NCBI GenBank assembly: GCA_045596285.1
Contig: JAZOCA010000025.1
Location: forward strand, 59,104 to 123,103
Direction of reading: 5' to 3'
DNA from: HGM11416 sp045596285
GTDB lineage: Bacteria > Bacillota > Clostridia > Christensenellales > Borkfalkiaceae
DNA length: 64,000 nt
Shown here: positions 34,667 through 42,107 of the stretch, piece by piece
How the letters are laid out: each line of letters begins with the position of its first letter
How positions within the stretch are numbered: position 1 is the stretch's first letter
Program-made: the position numbers and the translations under genes
Notes under the pieces: model-generated
Database searches by the model: none
What the model saw: the letters and a program-made list of their open reading frames with translations, nothing else
What the model was told of the DNA's origin: nothing

Positions 34667-35152
34667 TTAATAAAAAAATCTGTTTTTAACAAGAAAATCG
34701 ACGAATGTATATACGCCGTTTTCGTCTAATTCATCAAATAAAAAGGAAAATCCTATGGCTTGTTCATTAGACGCTTTGATTTTTTGTTTAAAATCATCCA
34801 TTGACATACCATTTGTGTAATAGTCATCTAAGTAGTTCTCTACTCCATACGCTTCAAACTCATATTTTTTTAGCAATGAATAATCAAAAGTTTCAGCTAC
34901 ATTTCTCGATAATTTAGTTGAAATGGAAATCTTGTCGATCCCTACCTCTATATCACAACAGCCAATGATACTAATCACAGGAATGGGATAATACTCCATT
35001 TCATAATTACCATCCTCATTCTTTGAGTAATGACCATTGAAAAAACCCATTTCACAATTATATTTCTCGATGGCTGATATAAATGGACTTCTTAAACTTT
35101 GAGCCTTGTTACAGAGTTTTCTATAAAACTCGTTCAGATTATTCTTATTCAT
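34667..35152 (-). CDS. Conserved hypothetical protein (GFFNGHY-type clostridial family)
   Basis: 161 aa from the ATG at 35152, chosen for GAGG 6 nt upstream; the frame is open further to 35218 without a ribosome binding site. It contains MGFFNGHYSKNEDGNYEMEY, PIPVISIIGCCDIEVGIDKI and YEFEAYGVENYLDDYY. I believe similar small proteins occur in many Clostridia, often as isolated or tandem genes, but I know no function. No signal peptide or membrane segment. Confidence 0.65.
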   Translation of the reverse strand: MNKNNLNEFYRKLCNKAQSLRSPFISAIEKYNCEMGFFNGHYSKNEDGNYEMEYYPIPVISIIGCCDIEVGIDKISISTKLSRNVAETFDYSLLKKYEFEAYGVENYLDDYYTNGMSMDDFKQKIKASNEQAIGFSFLFDELDENGVYTFVDFLVKNRFFY

Positions 35153-35204
35153 ATATTGCCTCGTCAAATTTTTATTTATCGATGAGTTTATTGTACCACA
35201 CTTT

Positions 35205-35760
35205 TGTATATAAATCAAGGCGCAGCCTTGTATATCATCAATTCTGCAAGGAATTGCATATGATCAAAACAGAATTTTGTATATCATCAAATCGCAGAAA
35301 ATACAGCATTCGGTTGATGCTATACGTCTTGCGGCAATGATACATCAAGTCTACGACTTTTTTGGCTGGGTGATGTCAAGGATTTGAATTCTTGCATTTT
35401 GCAAAGCAATAACGCTATAAACTCATTCTTTGTGCTTTGCAAAAAGCTTCGGTCAGCCGCTAAAAACAGTGGGTTGCCACTGTTTTTTTACGCTCTTGTT
35501 CAAATCCCTCCTTTTACTTTCAAAACAAAAAGATATTTTGGGGAGTTTTTGTATGGACTTGAACCCACATACCAAATCACGCCGAAAGGCGTGTATATCA
35601 TCAATTCCGCAGGAATTGGATATCATCAATACGGAGTGTTGTATATCATCAAGCCGCAAGTAAGATGCACGCTAAAACGTGATGAGATACAGCCCCAAAG
35701 GGGCTGATGATATGCACCGCACGTTGTGCGGCGATGATATGCCAAGCCTGCGGCTTGGAT
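35205..35760. repeat. Palindromic repeat array (GTATATCATCAA / GATGATAT units)
   Basis: From 35205 the units GTATATCATCAA, AATTCYGCARGAATT and GATGATATGC recur in alternating orientation, each closing a small hairpin such as GCACCGCACGTTGTGCGGC or CAAGCCTGCGGCTTG. The array includes a strong hairpin AACAGTGG-GTTG-CCACTGTT with T7 (35464-35491). This 640-bp gap has no credible gene; short frames in it are repeat by-products. Confidence 0.75.
35498..35511 (+). other. tRNA T-arm-like remnant
   Basis: GTTCAAATCCCTCC is identical to the T-arm of the nearby tRNA-Gln but in the opposite orientation. A relative in a similar context (CGCTCT...TTCAAATCCCT) is at 28095-28110. Confidence 0.4.
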
Positions 35761-35765
35761 AAAAA

Positions 35766-35791
35766 AACGACAGGTCGAAACCTGTCGTTTT
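35766..35791 (-). terminator. Rho-independent terminator of tRNA-Gln
   Basis: ACGACAGG, 6-nt loop, CCTGTCGT with T runs on both sides, directly 3' of the tRNA. It can work in both directions. Confidence 0.75.
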
Positions 35792-35792
35792 T

Positions 35793-35867
35793 TGGCTGGG
35801 GTGGAGGGATTTGAACCCCCGGATGACGGAGTCAGAGTCCGTAGCCTTACCGCTTGGCGACACCCCA
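35793..35867 (-). tRNA. tRNA-Gln(CTG)
   Basis: 75 nt including an encoded CCA end. Acceptor stem TGGGGTG / CACCCCA with discriminator G; anticodon stem ACGGA / TCCGT around the loop CTCTGAC, anticodon CTG; T-arm GGGGGTTCAAATCCCTCC. The sequence closely follows bacterial glutamine tRNAs. Confidence 0.95.
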
Positions 35868-35940
35868 ATATTCTTTTTGCGTATGTTATTTTAACAAATT
35901 TTATGCCTTTTATCAACTATTTTGACCTATTTATATGAAA

Positions 35941-36534
35941 TTATAGGTATTTTTTTAGAAGCTGCCGCACTTCTTCGTAGCGACGAGCGCCCTCTTGCAC
36001 GCATAAAAAAGTTTGAGCTATATCAAAACGCGCGTCATGGCTAACACCACTATTTTTAAACAGTTTTATAGCAGACATTGTAACGTCGTAATCGTAAATT
36101 TCAAAGAAGTTTGCAAGTTCGCAAAGTTTGGGATATTTATATCCCTTGCCGTTTGCGCGCGGAATTTTTACAAGCGGGGTAAAATAGCGCATAGTATCTA
36201 ATTTTTCGCGGTATGTGAAAGTAGAATAGCAGTTTGAAAACTCTGCACACATAAAGTTAAAATCAAAAGGGAAATTATGCGCAACAATAAGATCTGCGCG
36301 CGAAAAATCCTCTTCTATTTCATCAAAATAATCGTAAAAGGTTTTACCGCCCGATAAACGGTATAATTTTTCTACCGTTATTCCATGAACAGCAGTAGAT
36401 GCAGGCGAAATATAACTATTGTAAAAGAAAAAGTTTTTTCCTTTTACAACGTTTTGGTCTTGCATGATATATGAAAGTTGAATTATACCGCCGGGTGAAA
36501 GCCCCGTAGTTTCGGTATCGAAATATAAAATCAT
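35941..36534 (-). CDS. DEDDh 3'-5' exonuclease (DnaQ/PolC-epsilon type)
   Basis: 197 aa. Exo I motif YFDTETTGLSPGG at the N-terminus, Exo II around AHNFPFDFNFM, Exo III SHDARFDIAQT with the conserved His-x4-Asp. A stand-alone proofreading-type exonuclease acting on DNA or RNA ends. The promoter region carries a copy of the dispersed motif 14-40 nt upstream of the start. Its cellular role (repair, RNase T-like) cannot be decided from sequence. Confidence 0.9.
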   Translation of the reverse strand: MILYFDTETTGLSPGGIIQLSYIMQDQNVVKGKNFFFYNSYISPASTAVHGITVEKLYRLSGGKTFYDYFDEIEEDFSRADLIVAHNFPFDFNFMCAEFSNCYSTFTYREKLDTMRYFTPLVKIPRANGKGYKYPKLCELANFFEIYDYDVTMSAIKLFKNSGVSHDARFDIAQTFLCVQEGARRYEEVRQLLKKYL

Positions 36535-36547
36535 ATTAAATCTCCCG

Positions 36548-36575
36548 TTTATCGACCTATACGCCTACTTTTTGC
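36548..36575 (-). repeat. Dispersed CTATA-GTCGATTA motif upstream of exonuclease gene
   Basis: Minus strand: AAAAAGTAGGCGTATAGG then TCGATAAACGGG, ending about 13 nt before the start codon. Confidence 0.7.
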
Positions 36576-36702
36576 TTCTTTATATTATATCTTAAAAAAT
36601 AGAAAATGTCTATTAAATTATTCTGTTAACAGTTTTTTATTGACGAAAACATTCTTTAATGATAAAATAATAATATAAACTTACACATAATAAAGGTTAC
36701 CT

Positions 36703-37035
36703 ATGAAATTATTTAAAAAATTAATTTATTTATTATTTTTTCCTATTATTTTATCTTCATTTACAGCCTGCGATAATAAAGAGCAGTTCGTTATGATCGG
36801 CAAAATAACGGCAATTAACAGTCACATAGAAATTGAAATACTGCAAGATGAATATAATCAAGGTATTATGTGGGTAAATTATTCATCCACTACCCCGATT
36901 TATAATGCTAATAATGAAAGAATAAATTTATCTGACTTAACAGTAGGTAACAAAATTAGGATTGTTTACAGCGGGCAAGTTATGATGAGTTATCCGGGGC
37001 AAATAGTTGCAAAAAAGATTATATTAATCAACTAA
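36703..37035 (+). CDS. Small lipoprotein (OB/DUF3221-like)
   Basis: 110 aa. Signal peptide with lipobox SFTAC (Cys23). The mature part (VMIGKITAINSHIEIEIL ... LTVGNKIRIVYSGQV) is a short beta-barrel pattern seen in DUF3221/YobA-like lipoproteins of Firmicutes. Function unknown; it would sit on the outer face of the membrane. Isolated gene on the plus strand between minus-strand genes. Confidence 0.75.
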   Translation: MKLFKKLIYLLFFPIILSSFTACDNKEQFVMIGKITAINSHIEIEILQDEYNQGIMWVNYSSTTPIYNANNERINLSDLTVGNKIRIVYSGQVMMSYPGQIVAKKIILIN

Positions 37036-37043
37036 AAAACCCG

Positions 37044-37070
37044 AATAATCGTGCTATAGACTAATTTTTA
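37044..37070 (-). repeat. Degenerate dispersed motif
   Basis: Minus strand: AAAAATTAGTCTATAGC then ACGATTATTCGGG; a weak match, just after the small lipoprotein gene. Confidence 0.4.
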
Positions 37071-37147
37071 GCAAAATAAAGAACAGGCGTCGGTTTATAT
37101 CGTTACGCCTGTTTTTTATTAATATTTTTTTAAATAATGTTTAAGCA

Positions 37148-38074
37148 CTATACATAAAGATTTGCACTTACATTTTTTGTTTGGCTTTCTGAACTTACAA
37201 ACTCATAAACGGGGTTGCCATTTTCATCCGTTAAAATTTGTATTATTGCTTTTATCTCGCTTTGCCCATCTATAAGTTTAACTTTAACGAATTTGCCTTT
37301 TGTATTTTCTGAAAATTCGTAAACGTATTTTACTTTAATTCCGTTTTGCACGGTTTCAAACTTAAGCTCGGTTTTTGCATTTTTCTTAACTTCATATTCT
37401 ACTTCCGTTTCGAAAACTTTTTTGCCGTTAGAAATAACGGTATAAGAATATTCTTCTTCACTCCTTTCGCTTTCTCTCTCTATTTCTACGTAATCGCTAT
37501 CGCTTAATTTAATTAAAAATGAGATTTCTTCTTCACTTCCTTCTACTTCGCGTTCGCCTTTAACCGAATACTCTACCCCATCTAACAAAACGATCCCGTT
37601 TATATACTCTTCGTATTCGCCGATATCATCTAAATCCTTTTCGGGAGTTGTGTTATAATAAAAAGTATAAATATTGTATTCCCCCGTGATAGACGGAGCG
37701 GAAAGATTGTATTTAAACTGATAACCTTCGCGATCTGAGGTTTTCACTTCGCTTTTAACAACACCGCCGTTTAAAGTGTTTTGCGCTATTAGTAAATTGT
37801 TTAAAAGCAAGTCTTTTTCTTCATCCGTAATAGTGGTTAAACTATCGTTTAACGCGCTTATAGCCCTACTTTCGGTAGCGGATAGATTAATTTTATTAAT
37901 TTGTTCAACGCCCTTTAAAAGTTCTATTCCACCTATAGCAGAATAATTAAACGCGTTATTAAAAGCGCTTGCCTTTTCTTGGTTTTTACTTGTGCAAGCA
38001 GCCGCGCCAACACCACCTAAAGTAAGTACTAAGCCCGCAATGACACCTGCTAAAATTTTGTTTGATTTTTTCAT
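37148..38074 (-). CDS. Secreted or lipid-anchored protein sharing a domain with the anti-sigma-like protein
   Basis: 308 aa. Signal peptide with a possible lipobox GAAAC. Residues about 150-270 (GVEYSVKGEREVEGSEEE, YVEIERESERSEEEYSYTV, NGKKVFETEVEYE) line up with residues about 205-310 of the anti-sigma-like protein at 40387-41409 (GRFYQLSGKRIQKRKEIESE, YISVSNETEVNENEFTYEWV, GGKVVRGVSLE). Both have the same G-x2-Y-x2-G-x-R start, acidic strand and GKxV turn, so they are likely homologous. The gene lies near an ECF sigma locus and may belong to its regulon (inference). Confidence 0.7.
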   Translation of the reverse strand: MKKSNKILAGVIAGLVLTLGGVGAAACTSKNQEKASAFNNAFNYSAIGGIELLKGVEQINKINLSATESRAISALNDSLTTITDEEKDLLLNNLLIAQNTLNGGVVKSEVKTSDREGYQFKYNLSAPSITGEYNIYTFYYNTTPEKDLDDIGEYEEYINGIVLLDGVEYSVKGEREVEGSEEEISFLIKLSDSDYVEIERESERSEEEYSYTVISNGKKVFETEVEYEVKKNAKTELKFETVQNGIKVKYVYEFSENTKGKFVKVKLIDGQSEIKAIIQILTDENGNPVYEFVSSESQTKNVSANLYV

Positions 38075-38292
38075 TTTAATATTCTCCTTAAGTTTAGTTT
38101 TTCGGCAACTATATCAGCAAATTGCGCCTTGAGCAAAAGCCGATATATTCTTGCCGTTTTTTTGTTTTCACTTATTATACAACTTTGCACGCCCTTTTAT
38201 TGGAGAAATAAAAAAATTTTTAAAAAAAGGATAACGAAGTTTTTTCGCTATCCTTTTTGTTTATATATTGCTGATTTTTATTAAACTTTTTA

Positions 38293-40116
38293 TTACGCAG
38301 GTTCGCCAAAATCAAAGGTCGCTTTACCCGTTATAGTTTTTACGGTAAACGCACCGCCGTAGTTTTCGTTGATAAATACGAAATATACGTTGCTACTCTT
38401 CAAGTTATCCATAGGGAAATCAACGCTGTTTTCCCACGCCTTAGAATCGTCGTCTGCATCAGCGTAGTCTACCATGTTAGTAATTGCTTGAACTTTTTCA
38501 TCAACACCGCTAACAAAACCAAGTTGCTTATCTAAACTACCGGTTGAAGTAATATAGAAATGTGCTAGAACCTTTGTTCCCAAAAAGCCATCCATATCAA
38601 AAGTAAAACTTGTTTCAACTTTAAAGCTTGAAACTCTTTGAGTGGTTAAATCGGAATAATCTACCGTCATACCGTAAGAATATCCCGTGTTGGCATTGAT
38701 TCTGTTGTTTGGCGCTCTTGAATAGTCAAAAACAATTTTTCTTACGTGTTTATAATCACATTTTGAACATTCGTAAACGGTTGCTGTTCTTGTAGTATCG
38801 TTTTCCATGTCTTTAACGTAAGTGTTAGTAGCAAGCGCGTGGCCGGTTGCTTCAAGAGTTTCAAGGAAAACGTTATCTTTACATCTTGAACATTCTTTAT
38901 ATTTTTTACCAGAAGTTAAACAAGTGGGTTGTTCTGTTATTTCAACGTGATTATGACCGAGCGGATCGGTAAAATTACCTTTATACGTATCGCTACATTT
39001 TAGGCAATTATATTGCGTATAACCGCTTTCGGTGCAAGTAGGTTGAGTAATACTTGAAGAATATTCGTGCCCCGTTTTAGAAACGATATTAAAATTATAG
39101 GTATATTCGCATTTGAAGCATCTGTTTTCAGTGTAACCATCCGTCGTACAAGTGGGAGCAACCGTTGTTGTTGTGTATGAATGCCCCTTTGCTTCAATAA
39201 CGGTTTCATCAAAAATCATATCACATCTGGTACATTCGATATGCTTTAAGCCAGTTGCCGTGCAAGTGGGTTCTTTGGTTGTTACCCAGTCTGTTTTATC
39301 GTGACCAAGCGCATTGATTTTTTCTCTTACTAATTCTTCTTTACAAACGGTACAAATGGTATGTCTGCTTCCGCTTGTTTCACAAGTTGCGTTTTGCGTT
39401 ACTATCCAGTCGCTTTCGCTGTGGCCGGTTGCGCTTATAGTAGCCGTTTGAATAACTTCACCGCAAGTTAAACAAGAAGTGCTTTTAGAGCCTGCGTTTA
39501 AACAGGTGGGATTCTTAGTTACAACCCAGTCCCCTTCGTCGTGCCCGGTTGCGTTTACGGTAACCGTTTGAATAACTTCACCGCAAGTTAAACAAGAAGT
39601 GCTTTTAGAGCCCGCGTTTAAACAGGTGGGTTTCTTAGTTACAACCCAGTCCCCTTCAACGTGACCGAGTTTTTTAATCGTTTCTGAATCTAATCTTTCA
39701 TTACAAACGGTACAAGTTTTTATTCTTAGACCGTCAATATCGCAAGAAGCCTTTTTAAAAACTTGCCAGTCTGAAGGCTTGTGTTGAGCGGGTATAACTT
39801 CCTGCGCAATTAAAACTTCTTTGCATACGCTACAATGTTTACCTTCACTAACGCCGTCTGCCGTACAAGTAGCTTCTTTTCCTTGATCGATTACTTCGGT
39901 GTGCCCAAGTTTGGGAATAACGAATTCAACTCTTTCTTCACAATCAACGCAAAGATGAGAGCCTAACCCATCCGCCGTGCAAGTGGGCGCGTGAATCACC
40001 TGTTCATCCGTAAAATTTTCGTGGACGTGCGGTTCGTTATTACACGCGGTACACAGCGCCAAAAGGGATAGAGCCACTAATAAAGATAACGTTAGACTTT
40101 TTACTTTTTTCGCCAT
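38293..40116 (-). CDS. Lipoprotein with cysteine-rich zinc-ribbon-like tandem repeats
   Basis: 607 aa from the ATG at 40116 (AAAGGAG 6 nt before; an ATG 3 nt upstream is also possible). The signal peptide ends near LCTACNNE, a likely lipobox. Residues about 30-440 are roughly eleven repeats of 35-40 aa of the form PTCT-x2-G-x6-C-x2-C-x9-GH, each with two or three cysteines and a GH turn. Two copies are nearly identical at DNA level. The C-terminal 150 residues form a beta-rich domain (FKVETSFTFDMDGFLG). Similar repeat proteins occur on the surface of gut Firmicutes; the function is unknown, with adhesion or metal binding possible. Confidence 0.8.
   Translation of the reverse strand: MAKKVKSLTLSLLVALSLLALCTACNNEPHVHENFTDEQVIHAPTCTADGLGSHLCVDCEERVEFVIPKLGHTEVIDQGKEATCTADGVSEGKHCSVCKEVLIAQEVIPAQHKPSDWQVFKKASCDIDGLRIKTCTVCNERLDSETIKKLGHVEGDWVVTKKPTCLNAGSKSTSCLTCGEVIQTVTVNATGHDEGDWVVTKNPTCLNAGSKSTSCLTCGEVIQTATISATGHSESDWIVTQNATCETSGSRHTICTVCKEELVREKINALGHDKTDWVTTKEPTCTATGLKHIECTRCDMIFDETVIEAKGHSYTTTTVAPTCTTDGYTENRCFKCEYTYNFNIVSKTGHEYSSSITQPTCTESGYTQYNCLKCSDTYKGNFTDPLGHNHVEITEQPTCLTSGKKYKECSRCKDNVFLETLEATGHALATNTYVKDMENDTTRTATVYECSKCDYKHVRKIVFDYSRAPNNRINANTGYSYGMTVDYSDLTTQRVSSFKVETSFTFDMDGFLGTKVLAHFYITSTGSLDKQLGFVSGVDEKVQAITNMVDYADADDDSKAWENSVDFPMDNLKSSNVYFVFINENYGGAFTVKTITGKATFDFGEPA
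39451..39690. repeat. 120-bp tandem repeat inside the cysteine-repeat gene
   Basis: Two copies (39451-39570 and 39571-39690) encode 40-aa units and differ at only a few positions; the other repeats of the gene are far more diverged. This indicates a recent internal duplication. Confidence 0.85.
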
Positions 40117-40174
40117 CATATTCTCCTTTAGATTACGCCGTTTAACGCGTAAATTCTTGTGCAAACACTAAATA

Positions 40175-40200
40175 TACGCGCCTATAGCGGTTGTTTTATT
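40175..40200 (+). repeat. Degenerate dispersed motif
   Basis: GCGCCTATAGC then GGTTGTTTTA; only the left half of the motif is well kept. It lies upstream of the cysteine-repeat gene. Confidence 0.35.
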
Positions 40201-40386
40201 TCAACTTTTATTATACTACCCACCTAAATTTTAGTCAAGTAATAATTAAACAAAGTTGTTAATTATATAAGTAAAACAAAAGTAAGTATTTGGGCTTTGC
40301 TCTGCTTTTTAAGCAAAAAAACTCAAAATACTTACTGTAAATTAAACTATACTGCTATAATAGGCTAAAAAATTTAGCACCTTTCA

Positions 40387-41409
40387 CTACTTATCCACCC
40401 TAACCGTGTAAGAAGAATAAACAAACAAATAATACTCGTCGTGCAGGTAAACGGTAAATTCTTCTTCTACGTTACCGCTTTCATACTCGCATTCTACCGT
40501 TTGATTAAGATAGGTAAATTCATAAGATTGCGTTTTGTTATTTTCGGTAATTTCTATTTCGGTTTGCTTTAAACCCTTTTCGGTTGAAGTTTCTAAACTA
40601 ACACCCCTAACAACCTTACCGCCCAACACCCACTCGTAAGTAAATTCGTTTTCGTTAACTTCGGTTTCGTTGCTAACGCTTATATAATCTTTCCTGTTAT
40701 CAAAATAAACGCGTAATTCGCTTTCTATTTCTTTACGCTTTTGAATGCGTTTACCCGAAAGTTGATAAAATCTACCCTTGATTTCTATCACGCCCAAGAT
40801 CGTCGTTTCTGCCCCTGCTGTTTTTTGGTCGTAATAGGCAACGTATTCAACCTTGTATCCGCTTAAGTCGGTAAAACTTACCACCGCCTTAAATTGATAT
40901 TCGCTAAAATTTTCATCTTCGTTATTGTATACCGTTGTGATGATATTTTCATTTTGCAAAAAAGCATCCCCAGTTAAAAGATAATAAGCACATTCTTCGG
41001 CAACCCGTTCAAATTCGTTTTGCGTAAAAGAAAGTAAATTTACCCCGCTTTCTTCTTGAAAAGAAAATAAATTTCCAAGCGCAAACATCTCTTTAGAAAA
41101 AACTTCTTCCGCCTTGGCAACGGTTATGGAATTTTGTTTTTGCTTTATTAGGGGATTTATTATAGTAAAAAACACCAAAACAAGGCTTAAAGCACCTGCA
41201 AATATGGGAATAATCGACTTATAGCCCCACTTTTTACTCTTTTGCCCCTGCACCCTAAAAATATCTGCTCCCGTGATTTCTTCTTGTAAATCAGCACTAA
41301 AATGCTTGATAGAATTCACTTTTTCCAATATTTGCTTGGGGTGCTCTTTATTGAGTTGTACGCTTTCTGCACGCTGTTTAAGCAGTTTTTTTATCTTGCC
41401 GTTATTCAT
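40387..41409 (-). CDS. Anti-sigma-factor-like single-pass membrane protein
   Basis: 340 aa. Cytoplasmic N-terminus of about 75 residues, one membrane segment (about 72-92, SIIPIFAGALSLVLVFFTII), and an extracytoplasmic beta-rich domain of 240 residues. It overlaps the 3' end of an ECF sigma gene by 8 nt, the classic arrangement of a sigma factor and its membrane anti-sigma. The outer domain resembles the secreted protein at 37148-38074. No ZAS zinc motif is visible in the N-terminus. A copy of the dispersed motif at 41210-41235 encodes WGYKSI just before the membrane segment. Confidence 0.75.
   Translation of the reverse strand: MNNGKIKKLLKQRAESVQLNKEHPKQILEKVNSIKHFSADLQEEITGADIFRVQGQKSKKWGYKSIIPIFAGALSLVLVFFTIINPLIKQKQNSITVAKAEEVFSKEMFALGNLFSFQEESGVNLLSFTQNEFERVAEECAYYLLTGDAFLQNENIITTVYNNEDENFSEYQFKAVVSFTDLSGYKVEYVAYYDQKTAGAETTILGVIEIKGRFYQLSGKRIQKRKEIESELRVYFDNRKDYISVSNETEVNENEFTYEWVLGGKVVRGVSLETSTEKGLKQTEIEITENNKTQSYEFTYLNQTVECEYESGNVEEEFTVYLHDEYYLFVYSSYTVRVDK
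41210..41235 (-). repeat. Dispersed CTATA-GTCGATTA motif inside the anti-sigma-like gene
   Basis: Minus strand: AAAAAGTGGGGCTATAAG then TCGATTATTCCC, encoding KWGYKSIIP. Confidence 0.75.
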
Positions 41410-41908
41410 AATGATTCACCTTTTCACGCAATATTTTTAGCGCCCTGTTGTACCGCCATAGCACCGTGCCAAGCGGTTTGTTTATCATTTTTGCAATCTC
41501 TTTAAATTTATAACCCATAACTACGTGGTAAGTTATTATTTCGCGATCAGTTTGTTCGGGTAATAAATTTAAAATATCTTCTACTCCGCCCGAATCGCCC
41601 ATCGCTACCGGAATATTTTTCATTTCGTCGTCGCCAAGCACTAACCGCTTATTTTTATTATAGTAATTAATGCCTTTATTTCTGGCAATGGTAACAAGGT
41701 AAGCAAGCGCATTTTGTTCTGGCTTGATAGAACGGATATTTTCTAAAAAAGCCACGAAACATTCTTGCATAATATCTTCCGCCAGGTATTTATCTTTTAA
41801 AATCGCAAGCGCCGTAAAATACACCTTTTTATAAGTCAACTGATAAAACTCGTTAAAAAGCGCGTAATCCTTTTGCTTGAAACGATTTACGTATTCTTCT
41901 ATGCGCAT
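41402..41908 (-). CDS. ECF-type RNA polymerase sigma factor
   Basis: 168 aa from the ATG at 41908, which has GAGG 6 nt upstream; the frame is open to 42019 but without a start site. Region 2 spans about 10-85 (YKKVYFTALAILKDKYLAEDIMQECF) and region 4 about 105-165 (LPEQTDREIITYHVVMGYKFKEIAKMINKPLGTVLWRYNRALKILRE), the ECF layout. It would direct RNA polymerase to a small envelope-stress or surface-protein regulon and is held by the overlapping membrane protein. The neighbouring surface-protein genes are possible targets. Confidence 0.92.
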   Translation of the reverse strand: MRIEEYVNRFKQKDYALFNEFYQLTYKKVYFTALAILKDKYLAEDIMQECFVAFLENIRSIKPEQNALAYLVTIARNKGINYYNKNKRLVLGDDEMKNIPVAMGDSGGVEDILNLLPEQTDREIITYHVVMGYKFKEIAKMINKPLGTVLWRYNRALKILREKVNHYE

Positions 41909-42081
41909 ATTTGGCCTCAATAAGTCTTTTCGTATATAATACAAATTAACCTTTCTTTTTATTTGAAAAGTTAAAAAATTTTTTACTAATTGCAAAAAAC
42001 TTTTTTTATAATATATCATATCTTTCTAATTTTGTCAATATACGCGCAATAAAATATGTGTTATTTAATAAAAACACCCTA

Positions 42082-42107
42082 TTAATCGCCCTATAGCCCC
42101 ACTTATT
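42082..42107 (-). repeat. Dispersed CTATA-G-CGATTA motif at the dapL 3' end
   Basis: Minus strand: ATAAGTGGGGCTATAGG then GCGATTAATAGGGT, starting at the dapL stop codon. A second copy lies at the dapL 5' end. Confidence 0.7.

Noticed and set aside
35083..35707. Plus-strand frames of 77-107 codons in the repeat array
   Set aside because: They consist of translated palindromic repeats and tRNA-like remnants and have no ribosome binding site.
35205..35760. CRISPR array
   Set aside because: Units are palindromic, vary in length, alternate in orientation and have no constant spacers; no cas gene is near.
38293..40116. DnaK-type or ring zinc-finger protein from its cysteine pairs
   Set aside because: The signal peptide and likely lipobox place it outside the cell, and the spacing of cysteines and histidines does not match known cytoplasmic zinc fingers.
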